Positions 17,587-29,812 are shown, counted from the stretch's first letter. The stretch is DNA of 64,000 nt from Streptococcus oralis subsp. tigurinus (GCF_002356415.1 NZ_AP018338.1:1364001-1428000); one strand, 5' to 3'. Program-made: numbers and translations. The notes: a model not told the origin generated them from the sequence alone.

Positions 17587-18378
17587 TCACTTGCTTAAAA
17601 GTAGCCGAACTGTTAGTTTTTTCTTATCCTTTTTGGTCTGACCATTGTCTTTGACAACTTTCAAACGACCAAACTTTCTCACACTGATCAAATCTCCAAC
17701 TGCAACCTGGTAATCAGATTTTTCAACCACATGATAATTTATCTGGACAGATTTTTTCTCAATCAGTTGACTAGTTTGATTTCTAGATAATTTCAGGGCA
17801 CTTGATAAGAGGGCATCCAATCGAAAACTTGAAACTAAAATTTCTCGTTCTCTAAAGTCAATTTTAGATATAATCCTATCGGTAAAAGGACGTTCCTCCA
17901 GCGATACAGGAAGTCTGCCAATCTTTCTTATTCCATCCTGAAAAAGAGGAATAAAATCACGATTGACAAAAATCTGTGCTCTCTTTTCATCTACCAAGAT
18001 ATCACCAAATAATTTACGGTCAATTCCTAGCTGATTGATGATTGTTCCCAATATTTTTCCATGACTCAGTTGTTCAAACTTACTCGGATAGCAAATCTCT
18101 AACAAGGTTATTTCAAAATCTGATATCTCCGGTTCAAAGTAATCTGGATAGAGAAGAACACGAACTGACTCAGTCGGAAGAAAATCACCACTACTTTGGT
18201 AACCCAGTCCATATGTTCCAGCTAGCACCCTCAAAATCTGTTCCTGATGGGGATTGATAAAAGGAGTAAGTACCGGTGCGTAGGTATCTTCTACCCGCTT
18301 GATCCACTCTAAACCCTTATCAATAAAGGGAATATCATCTTGGGAAAAATGCTGATAAATGGCTCGATTTACTGTCAT
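17587..18378 (-). CDS. ylmH: YlmH, S4-domain RNA-binding protein
   Basis: A 263-residue protein with an N-terminal YlmH domain and a C-terminal S4 RNA-binding domain (FRLDALLSSALKLSRNQTSQLIEKKSV-like region, with VGDLISVRKFGRLKV). YlmH-type proteins have been linked to rescue of stalled ribosomes. The start MTVNRAIYQHF is chosen because its ATG forms an ATGA overlap with the ylmG stop. The upstream extension has no ribosome-binding site. Confidence 0.9.
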   Translation of the reverse strand: MTVNRAIYQHFSQDDIPFIDKGLEWIKRVEDTYAPVLTPFINPHQEQILRVLAGTYGLGYQSSGDFLPTESVRVLLYPDYFEPEISDFEITLLEICYPSKFEQLSHGKILGTIINQLGIDRKLFGDILVDEKRAQIFVNRDFIPLFQDGIRKIGRLPVSLEERPFTDRIISKIDFREREILVSSFRLDALLSSALKLSRNQTSQLIEKKSVQINYHVVEKSDYQVAVGDLISVRKFGRLKVVKDNGQTKKDKKKLTVRLLLSK

Positions 18379-18635
18379 AATAATAGGACTAGTCGTGTTA
18401 AGAGATTTCCAACAAACTGAATCAGAATCAGCGCTGCCCAAACCGTAAAATCAAGGCCAGCAAATTGTAGATTGAGCTTACGAAGGGGCTCAATAACTGG
18501 ACGAGCAAGTCTGATAACTAGGCGACCTAGCTGGCTTTCATAGGCATTTGGAAACCATGAAAGAAGAGCAAATGCAACGAGAATGATGGAGTAAATGCTA
18601 ACCGCATTTTGGATTAAACGGATTAAGAAAATCAT
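18375..18635 (-). CDS. ylmG: YggT/YlmG family membrane protein
   Basis: An 86-residue membrane protein with two hydrophobic segments (SIYSIILVAFALLSWF and FTVWAALILIQFVGNLL) joined by the conserved RLVIRLARPVIEPLRKL. It belongs to the division cluster and is implicated in membrane or nucleoid organisation in related organisms. The molecular activity is unknown. It overlaps both neighbours by a few nucleotides. Confidence 0.9.
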   Translation of the reverse strand: MIFLIRLIQNAVSIYSIILVAFALLSWFPNAYESQLGRLVIRLARPVIEPLRKLNLQFAGLDFTVWAALILIQFVGNLLTRLVLLL

Positions 18636-19165
18636 TATCTTGCTCTATTTCGTTTAATATCAAAACCAAACTCAGCGCTTTGTGATTCATCTGGAAGTTT
18701 GATATCTTCAATGTTCACGATAACGTTGACAGGAGTCAATAGATACATCGTACTCGCGACTTTTTTCATATTTCCAGCCAAGACATGACGGGCTCCATCC
18801 AAGTAATCAAGGCAACGACGGGCTTGAACCTCTGTCATATATTGGAAATCAATCAAAATACTTTCATTTCCAGCCAACAAATCTACAATCTCAGTTGCAT
18901 CTTCATATTTTCTTGGATAGCGAACGTCGATTGTTACTTTCTCATCAGAACGATGGCTTTGCATCGCCAATTCTTGCTGACGCGCATGAAGACGAGTAAT
19001 ATTTGCATCTTTTGCTGATCCTGACTGAGCAGGTGCTGGTAATTCTTTAGAAGATGAGACGGCTGGACGAACTGTTTCCTCTTGTTGAGGCTGGTAGTTA
19101 GTTGTTTCCTCTCCATCTTCTGTGAAATAATCTATAAATTTATCGAATTTATCTTTTAAAGACAT
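18635..19165 (-). CDS. sepF: Cell division protein SepF
   Basis: A 176-residue FtsZ-interacting, membrane-associated protein that aligns FtsZ filaments. The N-terminal amphipathic helix [14 protein letters not shown] is the membrane anchor. A Pro/Ser/Gln-rich linker follows. The C-terminal SepF domain has [30 protein letters not shown] and FLLTPVNV-like strands (here [11 protein letters not shown]). Confidence 0.93.
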   Translation of the reverse strand: MSLKDKFDKFIDYFTEDGEETTNYQPQQEETVRPAVSSSKELPAPAQSGSAKDANITRLHARQQELAMQSHRSDEKVTIDVRYPRKYEDATEIVDLLAGNESILIDFQYMTEVQARRCLDYLDGARHVLAGNMKKVASTMYLLTPVNVIVNIEDIKLPDESQSAEFGFDIKRNRAR

Positions 19166-19174
19166 AGCTCTCTC

Positions 19175-19846
19175 CTATTTAAAAAATGCTGTACCGATTC
19201 GAACAAAGGTTGAGCCGAACTGAATGGCTTCTTTGAAATCACGACTCATTCCCATACTGAGTTCTGTCATCGGCATATTAGGGATTTGTTTTTCTCTAAT
19301 TTCTGCCTGCAGAGCTTGTGTTTCTTTGAAAATTTCTTTCAAGTTCTCACTGTCTGCCTCAAAAGGAGCCATGGTCATTAAACCAACATACTCAATCTGA
19401 TCTAACTTAGCCAATTCTGGCAAAAGTTCTAGCAATTCTTCTTTCGAAAACCCATGCTTGCTTTCTTCCCCGGAAATATTGACCTGTAAGAAACACTTGA
19501 TAACATGATCTGTTCTCTTTTGAATTTCCTGGGCTAACTTTAGGGAGTCTAAAGCATGAAAGTAATCCACATATGGGATTACTTCTTTTACTTTCCGTCT
19601 CTGTAGTGTTCCTATTAAATGCCAAGTGACTGGGTAATCTTTCAGGGCCTGATATTTTTCTAAAAATTTATCAACCCGATTTTCACCGATATGATGGATG
19701 CCAAGCGGAAGCAAGGCTTCCGCTGTTTGTACATCTACATATTTTGTCACTGCGATTACTGAAACAGCATCTAGATTACGGTTGGCTTTTTGACTAGCAT
19801 CAGCAATTTGCTGAAAAACTAATTCAGTATTTTTTTTCAAATTCAT
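19175..19846 (-). CDS. ylmE: YggS family PLP-binding protein
   Basis: A 223-residue alanine-racemase-like barrel that binds pyridoxal phosphate and contributes to PLP homeostasis. The PLP lysine is in VSVIAVTKYVD, and other blocks are IHHIGENRVDKFLEKY, WHLIGTLQRRKV and MTELSMGMSRDFKEAI. It lacks the C-terminal domain of true racemases, as expected. It lies 4 nt after ftsZ. Confidence 0.92.
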   Translation of the reverse strand: MNLKKNTELVFQQIADASQKANRNLDAVSVIAVTKYVDVQTAEALLPLGIHHIGENRVDKFLEKYQALKDYPVTWHLIGTLQRRKVKEVIPYVDYFHALDSLKLAQEIQKRTDHVIKCFLQVNISGEESKHGFSKEELLELLPELAKLDQIEYVGLMTMAPFEADSENLKEIFKETQALQAEIREKQIPNMPMTELSMGMSRDFKEAIQFGSTFVRIGTAFFK

Positions 19847-19849
19847 TGA

Positions 19850-21112
<1,263 letters not shown>

Positions 21113-21122
21113 TTATCCTCTT

Positions 21123-22493
21123 TTATTCATCAAACATGCTTCCGATTAAACCACGGAAACGTTCTGTTAGCTTCGGTTTACTTTGAGAACTTGCTTGGAA
21201 TTCTTCCTTGGGAGCAACTGGAGCTTCCTGTACAGTTTCAACTGGAGTTGTCTGTGTTGGGCTTGGTTGCGCCCCAGGATTCAAACGTTGATTTGGAATG
21301 CCAAAGTTAATTGGTTTTTGACGAAGGAATTCATCTCCTTTAACTGCTTTTTGAGCAAGAAGATTGACTTCAGTCAATTTACCAGCAAACTCAGATAAAC
21401 TAATTACGTGAGCAAATGCAGGGTTGCGAATTCCAACCTGATTTGGTACATAGAGTTTTACACGAACACCAAATACTTCTTGAGCTAATTCAACAACGCC
21501 CGGCAAAATTGCATTTCCACCGATAAGGACGATACCTCCTGGCAAATCTAACAAGTGTCTTCTTTCCAACTCTTGTTTGATTTGGTCAAAGATATGTTTG
21601 ATGCGTGCTGAGATAATTTCTGCTAAGTAGCTCTCTGTCACTTCAACAGGCTCTACTTCACCAATTACTTCAACTTGGAAAGTTTCGTTACTTGCTAGTG
21701 GAACATAAGCTTCACCATAGTTCAGTTTCAAACTTTCTGCAATCTTTTGAGATGTTTTCAAGACTTTAGAAATGTCTTTAGTAACGTAATCTCCACCTTC
21801 TTGGTAGATGTTGGTGAATTGCAATTCTTGATTGCGGATAGTCGCTACAGTAGTCTGACCTCCACCCATGTCAATGACAGTCGCACCAAATTCACGTTCG
21901 CCTTCATTGAGAACTGAGTTTACAATCGCCAAAGGTGAAATAATCACATTATCAACCTGGATACCTACACGTTCGACTGTCTTGCGAAGATTATGTAGAA
22001 TCGTACGAGGACCTGTGTAAAGCAGACCACGCATTTCCAAGCGAACACCCATCATACCACGAGGGTCACGGATTCCTTGGAAACCATCCACGATGAATTC
22101 TTCTGGAATAAAAGTAATCACTTCACGATCAGGAGTCATGCTCTTTGTCAAAGCTGATTTAACAACATCTTCAACATCCTGATCTGTGATTTCTTTTGTA
22201 TCTGATGTAACAGGAATCATTCCTTGTGTTGGTTCGACCTGCAGAAGATTTGCTGGAAGACCAACGTTGACAGACTTGATAGAAATGCCTGCTTTCTCTT
22301 CTGCCTGTGTGATTGCGGATTTGATTGCTGAAGCAGCTGCTTCAATATCAACAATAATTCCGTCTTTTACACCTTTACTTTTGGCATTACTAACACCAAT
22401 TACATTTACTTCGCCATCTCTATGCTCAGCAACTAACACCTTAATGGAGCTAGTTCCGATATCTAAGCCTGTAAAAAAACCATCTCTAGTCAT
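21123..22493 (-). CDS. ftsA: Cell division protein FtsA
   Basis: A 456-residue actin-like ATPase that tethers FtsZ to the membrane. FFTGLDIGTSSIKVLV is the phosphate-1 motif, TVIDMGGGQTTVA is phosphate-2 and GGIVLIGGNAILPGV is the adenosine motif. The C-terminal amphipathic helix KLTERFRGLIGSMFDE is the membrane-targeting sequence, after a Pro/Gln/Thr-rich linker. It is the first gene of the cluster. A TATAAT -10 with an extended TGT lies at 22571-22576 on the minus strand. Confidence 0.96.
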   Translation of the reverse strand: MTRDGFFTGLDIGTSSIKVLVAEHRDGEVNVIGVSNAKSKGVKDGIIVDIEAAASAIKSAITQAEEKAGISIKSVNVGLPANLLQVEPTQGMIPVTSDTKEITDQDVEDVVKSALTKSMTPDREVITFIPEEFIVDGFQGIRDPRGMMGVRLEMRGLLYTGPRTILHNLRKTVERVGIQVDNVIISPLAIVNSVLNEGEREFGATVIDMGGGQTTVATIRNQELQFTNIYQEGGDYVTKDISKVLKTSQKIAESLKLNYGEAYVPLASNETFQVEVIGEVEPVEVTESYLAEIISARIKHIFDQIKQELERRHLLDLPGGIVLIGGNAILPGVVELAQEVFGVRVKLYVPNQVGIRNPAFAHVISLSEFAGKLTEVNLLAQKAVKGDEFLRQKPINFGIPNQRLNPGAQPSPTQTTPVETVQEAPVAPKEEFQASSQSKPKLTERFRGLIGSMFDE

Positions 22494-22726
22494 TACATCG
22501 CATCCTCTCTATCTTCCAAGTTTCTCACTTCTATTTAATAACTATGTTTGGGCATAGCTATTCAAAGAATATTATAACACAAAAAAACTAATCATGCTTA
22601 GTTTTTCGTAAATTTCCTGCATGTTTTTTGAGAAAATATTAGAAACTTTTTCTTCTGGAAAAAGTTTTTGATGTTCTTGTCAACAATTCGATAATATTTA
22701 TAACCCATCAAAAAAAGAAGGTCTAT

Positions 22727-23431
22727 TTAGACCTTCTCTTGAATAAATTCTTCCGATTTTTGCTGTAAAAAAATCTCTAGCAATTTTGCTGTTACGCAAA
22801 TTGCTATCACGATAACGCTCGAAACAATAAGGTAATTCAAAAGTTGTCCTTGATTCCCAACAAGTGGCGGTCTTGTTAAGAAACCATAATCCCCACTGAC
22901 AACTAAATTAACAACCCATATCAAAGCGTTCAAGGTGAAGGTAATCACCGCTACATTTTTGAAGTTGAGCAAGGAAGCTTCATAGTTTTTAAACAAGTAT
23001 AAGAGGGCATTTCCCAAAAGTGCCACATGTCCGATAATGAAGGACAGGATGGTCACGTGTGGAAACGGATAAGGATCAAATAGTGGATAAGTCAGAGCCG
23101 CTGTTGCCCCAAAGGTTCCTAGAAGGGCAAAGTATTGCTTGTACTTAGAGGTTCCCGGGATCAGGAGCAAGACAAACATGGCGATACGACAATGATAGAA
23201 AGGTAAACTTTCTGACAGGGGCAGATGGTTTCCCCAATACCAGCCATACAGAACAATCAGTTGAACAGATTGAAGAATCTGAATAAATCGTTGGTAAGCC
23301 ACTTTGTCGCGAAAACGATAAGAAGCGTAGAAAGTAAAGGCCAGTAAACATAACAAACCAATATACCAGTGGAGTTCAAACTGGGGCGGTTCTGATATCT
23401 GCGTGGTAAATAATTTATCCCACAAATTCAT
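22727..23431 (-). CDS. TIGR02206 (YwaF-like) integral membrane protein
   Basis: A 234-residue membrane protein with about six or seven hydrophobic helices. Motifs such as LHWYIGLLCLLAF, LPLSESLPFYHCRIAMF and VGNQGQLLNYLIVSSVIVI match the YwaF/TIGR02206 family. Its function is unknown. It stands alone, with a TATAAT about 140 nt upstream (near 23565) and no obvious partner gene. Confidence 0.75.
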   Translation of the reverse strand: MNLWDKLFTTQISEPPQFELHWYIGLLCLLAFTFYASYRFRDKVAYQRFIQILQSVQLIVLYGWYWGNHLPLSESLPFYHCRIAMFVLLLIPGTSKYKQYFALLGTFGATAALTYPLFDPYPFPHVTILSFIIGHVALLGNALLYLFKNYEASLLNFKNVAVITFTLNALIWVVNLVVSGDYGFLTRPPLVGNQGQLLNYLIVSSVIVIAICVTAKLLEIFLQQKSEEFIQEKV

Positions 23432-23635
23432 ATTCTATTCCTCATTCATCTAGCTAAGTGAAAATAGAGGATCCACTCTCTCCTAGCTTTCTTTGTTCTC
23501 ATTTTTATCAGATTTGATTCCAGAACATGTCTTAGAATCTTAAGGTGTTCATTTCTCAACCTATTATATCATTTGTATTGCAGAAATGCACCTTGCAGAT
23601 ACCCTTTTTTGATTTGTCAACTTCTCTAGCATAAA

Positions 23636-24247
23636 CTAATCAACATATTGGTCTCTTTGTCCTTTATAAACCTGCCAAATAATCTCCATTTGCTCCTTGG
23701 TGATGCGTTTTTCAGATAAGACTGGCAATTGGTCAATGGCAAAAAATTGAAGCTCAGCAATTTCTTGATTCTCTTGAAATTGTCCATCAAGAAGCTTACA
23801 TTCAAAGACAAACTTTGCATATTGTTTGCTCTGCAGTTGGAAACGATTAGTATCAAAAACTGCAAGTAACCTTTCAGCTTTTGCTGTAAAGCCGGTTTCT
23901 TCTTCAATTTCTTTAAGAATATTTTCGGTTGGAGAGTAGCCGACTTCACCAAAACCACCTGGCAAAGCCCAACTATCCTCCCCTTTTCCTCTAACTAAAC
24001 AGACTTTTTCATCCTCAACAATCCAAGCACGGACGTCCATCAGAGGAGTTGCATAAGCGGACGTTGGTTTCAAGACTTCTGCCACTTCTTCTGCATCGAG
24101 GTCTGATACCTGATTCAACATTTCAGATAACAGACTTCGCAAGTCCTCGTAGCGCTCACGGTCGAAAGGATCTTTTGTAAAGGTTAATCCAGTATCCGTA
24201 ATGGCTAGCATTCTTTGCAGATACTTGGTAAAATCACTTGCATTCAT
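23636..24247 (-). CDS. Nudix hydrolase with N-terminal extension
   Basis: A 203-residue Nudix hydrolase, probably a nucleotide-sugar or ADP-ribose-type pyrophosphatase. The Nudix box is GGFGEVGYSPTENILKEIEE followed by ETGF, matching GX5EX7REUXEEXGU with Lys in place of Arg at the REU position. The first 65 residues form the helical Nudix_N domain seen in this subfamily. It overlaps murF by 14 nt, suggesting co-translation as the last gene of a ddl-murF-nudix unit. Confidence 0.88.
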   Translation of the reverse strand: MNASDFTKYLQRMLAITDTGLTFTKDPFDRERYEDLRSLLSEMLNQVSDLDAEEVAEVLKPTSAYATPLMDVRAWIVEDEKVCLVRGKGEDSWALPGGFGEVGYSPTENILKEIEEETGFTAKAERLLAVFDTNRFQLQSKQYAKFVFECKLLDGQFQENQEIAELQFFAIDQLPVLSEKRITKEQMEIIWQVYKGQRDQYVD

Positions 24248-25607
24248 TTTCTAAACTTTCTACCAGCTTGGCTAGATTCATGGAGTTAGAGCCTTTGAGC
24301 AAAATTTGGTCATTGGCACCGAGTCTTTCCTTAACTTGCTTGACAAGGTCTTCAAATTGATCTTCGCTCGCAGTTTTCTTAAAGTAGAATACATGACCGA
24401 TTGGGAACATTTGACTAGCCAGTTGTGCCAATTCGGCAATGTCTTCTCCGTAGAAAATAACGGTATCCAGCACATCTGGCGAGAGGCTCAAAATCATCTG
24501 GTTATGGAGTTGAACAGACTGGTCACCAAGTTCCTTCATGTCCGCTAAGACAGCGATTTTCTTGCCCCCTTCATTAGCTGGGATGGCAGAGAATGTCTCC
24601 AAAATCAACTTCATAGCAGTTGGATTGGCATTGTAGACATCTGACAGGATATCTGCTCCATTGGCTGCTTTCTTCCACTCAGTACGATTACGGGTCAATT
24701 CTAGGTTCTGAAAGGCCTGATGAATCTGTTCCTCTGAAACTCCTTCTTGTAGGGCAACATAAGATGCAATCATAGCATTGGTGGCATTGTACTTACCTGT
24801 CACTGGCAAATCGAGGGTTTGTTCCAAAAAATTAGCCTTAAAGGTCAGACTATCCTTGCGCTCAATCAAGTCTGTAATTTCCAGCTCTGCTCCTTGCCCA
24901 AAACGAACCACCTTTTTATCAGTTGGCAAGTAGTCCTCTACGATAGGGTCAGCTGGAGCCAAGAGCAAGGAACCAGGTGCCATACCGTCTGCAATTTGCA
25001 TCTTCCCTTTAGCGATTTCCGAACGGTCTTTGAAAAAGGCCAAATGGGCTTCTCCAACCAAGGTCACGATGGCTGTCTTTGGATGAGCCAATTCAGACAA
25101 GAGATGAATATCCCCCAAGTGATCCTGCCCCATCTCCAAGACCAACTTTTCTGTCCCTTCAGGCATGTGGAGAACTGTGTAGGGAAGTCCAATCTCGTTA
25201 TTGTAATTGCCTTGAGTTTTGTAGGTCTTGTAGGTTGTTGATAGCAAGTGCGCCAACATATCCTTGGTCGTTGTTTTACCATTTGAACCCGTTACCGCAA
25301 AGACATCAACTGCTGTTTTTTCAAGATAGTAGGCAGCTAGGGTTTGAAAGGCAGACAAAACGTCATCTACTAAAATGTAGGGATGATTTGCAACCTCTTT
25401 CTCAGACAAGGTTACTGCTGCACCATTTTCAAAAGCTGTTTCGATAAAGTCATGACCATCACGTGCACCTTTGAGGGGCACAAACAAATTTCCCGTCCCA
25501 ATCAAACGACTGTCAAACTCAGCCTTTTCTAACTGGGCATCCTCAAAGATACTGACATCATTTTTAGCTCCAACAGCTTGGGCGACTTCATGGATTGTTA
25601 GTTTCAT
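24234..25607 (-). CDS. murF: UDP-MurNAc-tripeptide--D-Ala-D-Ala ligase MurF
   Basis: A 457-residue Mur ligase adding D-Ala-D-Ala to the cytoplasmic peptidoglycan precursor. The ATP motif is AVTGSNGKTTTKDML, with LEMGQDHLGDI and TRNRTEW as family blocks and DVYNANPTAMKLIL in the C-terminal domain. It lies downstream of ddl, which makes the D-Ala-D-Ala substrate. A long hairpin separates the two genes. Confidence 0.95.
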   Translation of the reverse strand: MKLTIHEVAQAVGAKNDVSIFEDAQLEKAEFDSRLIGTGNLFVPLKGARDGHDFIETAFENGAAVTLSEKEVANHPYILVDDVLSAFQTLAAYYLEKTAVDVFAVTGSNGKTTTKDMLAHLLSTTYKTYKTQGNYNNEIGLPYTVLHMPEGTEKLVLEMGQDHLGDIHLLSELAHPKTAIVTLVGEAHLAFFKDRSEIAKGKMQIADGMAPGSLLLAPADPIVEDYLPTDKKVVRFGQGAELEITDLIERKDSLTFKANFLEQTLDLPVTGKYNATNAMIASYVALQEGVSEEQIHQAFQNLELTRNRTEWKKAANGADILSDVYNANPTAMKLILETFSAIPANEGGKKIAVLADMKELGDQSVQLHNQMILSLSPDVLDTVIFYGEDIAELAQLASQMFPIGHVFYFKKTASEDQFEDLVKQVKERLGANDQILLKGSNSMNLAKLVESLENECK

Positions 25608-25624
25608 TTCTACTCCTTTAAAAA

Positions 25625-25679
25625 GGGTTGAAGTCCGAGAACTCTAATCACCTACAGTGACGATTCTGGCTTCTACCCC
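25625..25679 (-). terminator. Long hairpin between ddl and murF (attenuator-like)
   Basis: On the minus strand GGGGTAGAAGCCAGAA pairs with TTCTCGGACTTCAACCC (with interruptions), with an inner TCAC/GTGA stem, and is followed by TTTTTAAAG. It precedes the murF ribosome-binding site and could reduce read-through from ddl. Structure judged by eye. Confidence 0.55.
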
Positions 25680-25689
25680 TTCTTTCATT

Positions 25690-26733
25690 TTATAGCAAAT
25701 GCGCTTCGTGCTTGTTAAAGCTCTCCTTAGCAAGGTCAACCAAACGCTCGATTAGTTCTGGATAGCTGATTCCCATATTGTCCCAAAGTAGTGGGTACAT
25801 AGACCACTGGGTAAAACCTGGCATGGTATTGAGCTCGTTTAGGAAAACCTCGCCCTTATCTGTATAGAAGAAATCACAACGAGATAGACCAAGGCCACCG
25901 ATCGCACGGAAGGCAGTTTCTGCATTTTGACGCATGACAGCTACTACATCATCACTAATCTTGGCTGGGATGTCCATGGTAATCTTGTTGTCAATATACT
26001 TGGCATCGTAGTCGTAGAAAGCAACGTCCTTGACCACTTCACCAGGAAGCGTGCTCTTAACATCGTAGTTTCCCAAGAGACCAACCTCGATTTCACGGGC
26101 ATTCACTCCTTGCTCAACCAAGACACGGCTGTCATATTGGAAGGCAAGTTCCAAAGCTTGACGGAGTTCTTCTTGGTTTTCAGACTTAGAAATACCGACA
26201 CTTGAACCCATGTTTGACGGTTTCGTGAAGACTGGATAAGTCAATTTTTCTTCAACTTCAGCGATTTTAGCAGTCACATCATCACCTTCAACGATGGCCA
26301 CATAAGGAACTTGGGCAATCCCTACAGATTCTAAAACTCGCTTGGTCGTGATTTTATCCATGGCAAGGCTTGATGACAAGATATTGCAGCCGACATAGGG
26401 CATTTTCAAAACTTCAAGAAATCCTTGAACAGAACCATCTTCTCCCATCGGACCATGAAGGACTGGGAAGACCACTGCACCTTCTTCGTAGATGGCACTT
26501 GGCGCTATTTTCTTGCCCCAGTCAATAGTCGCATTTGTCATGAGACGATCCTCTTGACCTGGAGTCCGGCTAAATTCCTGTGTTTTGATAAAGTCACCTG
26601 ACTGGCTGATAAAGAAAGTCTTGACTGTGAAACGGTCGTAGTTGACCGCACGCATAACACTTTCAGCTGACAATACAGACACTTCACGTTCTGCACTGCG
26701 TCCGCCGTATAAAAGAATAATTGTTTGTTTCAT
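25690..26733 (-). CDS. ddl: D-alanine--D-alanine ligase
   Basis: A 347-residue ATP-grasp ligase forming D-Ala-D-Ala. The opening [38 protein letters not shown], the lid [14 protein letters not shown] and the C-terminal [18 protein letters not shown] are diagnostic. The residue set is the D-Ala type and no D-Lac-type lid residues are seen, so it is vancomycin-sensitive as far as can be judged. Confidence 0.96.
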   Translation of the reverse strand: MKQTIILLYGGRSAEREVSVLSAESVMRAVNYDRFTVKTFFISQSGDFIKTQEFSRTPGQEDRLMTNATIDWGKKIAPSAIYEEGAVVFPVLHGPMGEDGSVQGFLEVLKMPYVGCNILSSSLAMDKITTKRVLESVGIAQVPYVAIVEGDDVTAKIAEVEEKLTYPVFTKPSNMGSSVGISKSENQEELRQALELAFQYDSRVLVEQGVNAREIEVGLLGNYDVKSTLPGEVVKDVAFYDYDAKYIDNKITMDIPAKISDDVVAVMRQNAETAFRAIGGLGLSRCDFFYTDKGEVFLNELNTMPGFTQWSMYPLLWDNMGISYPELIERLVDLAKESFNKHEAHLL

Positions 26734-26835
26734 ATTGTTTGTCCTAATTCTAATAGAATATTCGTTCTTTAGTATATCATATTTGCTTCTTTTTTAAAAC
26801 TTGAAGCTAATACTGATCTTCAAAAAACATAAAAA

Positions 26836-26862
26836 GAGACCGATAAAAACAAAGTCGGTCTC
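26836..26862 (-). terminator. Terminator of pbp2B-recR
   Basis: On the minus strand GAGACCGA pairs with TCGGTCTC, followed by TTTTTATG, about 45 nt after the recR stop. Confidence 0.82.
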
Positions 26863-26906
26863 CTCGATTTTTGTATAATGAATTGAGTTTGTAAACTGGT
26901 CTTCAC

Positions 26907-27503
26907 CTACAACTCTGTCCGATTTTCAATGGCTCGTAAAAGTGTGACCTCATCCGCATACTCGATATCTGCTCCCACGGCTAGGCCTCGTGCTAGGCGA
27001 GTGACCTTGATACCAGCTGGTTTGAGCAAACGAGAGAGGTACATAGACGTCGCTTCCCCATCTGCTGTCGCATTGGTTGCCACGATTACCTCTGAAACCT
27101 CACTATCCATGAGACGGGTCATGAGGCTCTTGAGATTGATATCGTCTGGACTGATACCATTCATAGGAGAAATGAGACCGTGCAAGACATGATAGAGTCC
27201 GTGGTATTCTTGGATATTTTCCATAGCAGCCACATCGCGACTATCCTCTAGCACTAAGATCGTTGTCTGGTCTCGAGTCGGATCTGTGCAGATAGAGCAG
27301 GGATCATCATCGGTCAAGCGACCACAGATGGAACAATAGGTCAATTCCCGCTTGGCAGATAGGAGATTTTTTGCAAATTCATTGACATCGTCATCAGACA
27401 TTCCAATGGTATAGAAGGCGAGACGAGTAGCCGTTTTGATCCCGATACCTGGAAGCTTCGAATAGCTATCAATTAACTTGGCAATAGGTGTTGGATACAG
27501 CAT
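26907..27503 (-). CDS. recR: Recombination mediator RecR
   Basis: A 198-residue RecFOR-pathway protein. The helix-hairpin-helix is [15 protein letters not shown], the zinc finger is [16 protein letters not shown], and the Toprim domain has [14 protein letters not shown] and [15 protein letters not shown]. It follows pbp2B by 10 nt, the usual streptococcal pairing. Confidence 0.96.
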   Translation of the reverse strand: MLYPTPIAKLIDSYSKLPGIGIKTATRLAFYTIGMSDDDVNEFAKNLLSAKRELTYCSICGRLTDDDPCSICTDPTRDQTTILVLEDSRDVAAMENIQEYHGLYHVLHGLISPMNGISPDDINLKSLMTRLMDSEVSEVIVATNATADGEATSMYLSRLLKPAGIKVTRLARGLAVGADIEYADEVTLLRAIENRTEL

Positions 27504-27513
27504 AAGTTCCTTT

Positions 27514-29556
27514 CTAATTCATTGGATGTTGTTGGTTATAAAGATTGATGATATCACGCGCAATTGAAGGTCCGACACCATTTGTTAGGTTGGTGTTATG
27601 AGGAAAGACGACTGCGACCGCGATTTGAGGATTATCGGACGGAGCATAAGCAACTGCGTTGGTATTATTGGCCTTTTGACCGCCATTAACATAACTTTCG
27701 GCCGTCCCCGTTTTCCCGCTGATGGAAACGGCTGCGCCATTTGAAAAGGCACGACCAGTTGTCAGAGCGCTCGTTCCATGCGAAACTTGATAGAAACCTT
27801 GGTGCAAGAGGGCCATATCCGCTTCTGAGATATTGATCTTGTTCAGTTCCTTGGTGGCTGTTTCTTGAACTAGATTACCTAAGCCACCTTGTTCATTGTT
27901 TCCATAAACTCCCTCAACGATGTGAGGAGCCAATCGTACGCCATTGTTTGCAATGGTTGCGACATACTGGGCTAACTGCATAGGTGTGTAGTTATCAAAC
28001 TGGCCAAAGGCGTTATTAATATAGTTGGCCAAATCAAATTCTTTTGGTGTAAATCCTGTAGATTCATCTGGGAGGTCAATCTCTGTTGAAGCTCCAAGTC
28101 CATATTCCCCAAAGGTTGATCGCAACTTGCCCATTGCAGTTTCTAACTGATCAGTTGCGACTATCATATTTGGCTGGTAGGACTGCCCCATGATCCCTAG
28201 CGCAGTCTGAACCATGTAGGTATTAGAAGAGTACTCTAGAGCCTCAACTGCTGTGATAGGGAAGGAGCCATAGGACAAGGTATACCATGAATTGATCGGA
28301 GCCGAACCTTGGAAAACAATCGGCTGATCTGTCAAAGTTTGATTTCCTGACAAGACCCCATTTTCCCAACCAGAGCTAAGGGTTGCTGCCTTAACGACAG
28401 ATCCTGGAACAAAGACATTGGTTATCGTTCCTAGCGAATCTGAACTTAATTCACCGGATTCGACATCATGCTTGACACCCGACATCGCTAGAACTGCACC
28501 GGTTTTAGGATTGAGGGCTACAGCGTAGACTCCTTCAGAGTATTTGGCTCCACCGTTACCCAACTCTGAGTTGAAGTAGCTCTTGAGTAGATCATCTACA
28601 CCATTCTGAAAAGTTAGGTCAATCGTTAGTTTGATGTTGTTTCCTTTGCTTCCTTCTTCGACATTTTCTACACTTTCCATATTCCCGTGTTTGTCGAGGT
28701 GGATTTCCTTGACGGAGCGTTTGCCTTGAAGAACATCTTCATATTGCTTTTCAAGATAGGAAGTTCCCACTCGGTCATTGAGAGAATACCCTTTTTTCAA
28801 ATAAGCGTCCACTTCCTCCGCTGGAAGACCTGATTTTTCACTTGATACACTACCTACAATTGAAGACAAAGAAGTGTCTAGGACTTTCCGATCCCATGAA
28901 GTTGAAATACTAATCCCTGGTAATTCCTTGGATGCTGATGCAACGAGAGCAACTTGGGTATCATTCAAGGCATCCGTAGAAATGGTGCCCGTCGCAAAAT
29001 TTTCAACGGCATTGAGCTGACTAAAGAGATAGATTTCCTTTTTCTGGTCATCTGTATAATTGAGTTGACTCACGTCAATACTTTCAACTGCATTATTGTA
29101 GAGAGTCGCTTCAGATAAGCGGTTCCCATCTGAATCTAGGCGTTTATCACTTGGCAAGGATTCGACTGTTGTTTTGTAAACGTCCTGGTCCGCCAAGTAG
29201 TAGTCTGCAATCTGACGGTCTGTCAAATTAGGGGAGGTCACATTCACATATGTGAGAAGTTTCTTGGCTGTCTCCTTCAATTCTGCTGCTGTCATTTTAT
29301 TGTTTCGTGTGAAAGAAACAACCTGCTTGACAGTGTTTTCTACCAAGGGTTTCCCTGCCGCATCATAGATCTGTCCACGAGCTGAACTGGTTGTTACCCT
29401 TGTCTGGCTGGCTGAGGCCAATTTTGTTTCATAGAAATCTTTATTGAGCACCTGCATGTATAACAATCGACCAATAATGGCCATAAACAAGAGGATAACA
29501 ATGGCAAACAGTAAATTAAGCCGAATAGGAATCGAATGGCTATTGAATTTTCTCAT
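27514..29556 (-). CDS. pbp2B: Penicillin-binding protein 2B (class B transpeptidase)
   Basis: A 680-residue, monofunctional transpeptidase for peripheral cell wall synthesis and a penicillin-resistance determinant. An N-terminal membrane anchor ([19 protein letters not shown]) is followed by a dimerisation domain and the transpeptidase domain with SVVK ([11 protein letters not shown]), SSN ([11 protein letters not shown]) and KTG (SGKTGTAES). The Thr after SSN is the penicillin-susceptible residue (Ala in many resistant strains). By memory the protein differs at many positions from the pneumococcal reference. Confidence 0.95.
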   Translation of the reverse strand: MRKFNSHSIPIRLNLLFAIVILLFMAIIGRLLYMQVLNKDFYETKLASASQTRVTTSSARGQIYDAAGKPLVENTVKQVVSFTRNNKMTAAELKETAKKLLTYVNVTSPNLTDRQIADYYLADQDVYKTTVESLPSDKRLDSDGNRLSEATLYNNAVESIDVSQLNYTDDQKKEIYLFSQLNAVENFATGTISTDALNDTQVALVASASKELPGISISTSWDRKVLDTSLSSIVGSVSSEKSGLPAEEVDAYLKKGYSLNDRVGTSYLEKQYEDVLQGKRSVKEIHLDKHGNMESVENVEEGSKGNNIKLTIDLTFQNGVDDLLKSYFNSELGNGGAKYSEGVYAVALNPKTGAVLAMSGVKHDVESGELSSDSLGTITNVFVPGSVVKAATLSSGWENGVLSGNQTLTDQPIVFQGSAPINSWYTLSYGSFPITAVEALEYSSNTYMVQTALGIMGQSYQPNMIVATDQLETAMGKLRSTFGEYGLGASTEIDLPDESTGFTPKEFDLANYINNAFGQFDNYTPMQLAQYVATIANNGVRLAPHIVEGVYGNNEQGGLGNLVQETATKELNKINISEADMALLHQGFYQVSHGTSALTTGRAFSNGAAVSISGKTGTAESYVNGGQKANNTNAVAYAPSDNPQIAVAVVFPHNTNLTNGVGPSIARDIINLYNQQHPMN

Positions 29557-29729
29557 ACAACTAAGACTCTTTTCTAGAAAAATTTCCGATTTTCACCTTT
29601 ATTTACATATAAAATAATAGAGCAAACAGGTGAAGCTCAGTACTTTTCATTGTACCATATTTTACGGAGAAACTCTTGGAAAAGTCGAAGCATTTTTTGA
29701 CTTTCAACTGAAAATGCCTTTTTATTTGG

Positions 29730-29781
29730 TTATCCTAACTTCTATGATATAATGATAGTAATAGTTAGGAAAGCGTTAACC
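29730..29781 (+). promoter_or_regulatory. Promoter and cre-like site of the RpiR regulator gene
   Basis: A TATAAT -10 lies near 29748, with a TTGGTT -35 about 16 nt upstream. GGAAAGCGTTAACC (29768-29781) matches the CcpA box TGNAARCGNWWNCA at 12 of 14 positions. It lies downstream of the start point, where CcpA would act as a roadblock. Confidence 0.55.
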
Positions 29782-29812
29782 TTTAAGACTTTGACTCATA
29801 AAAAGGAGCCTC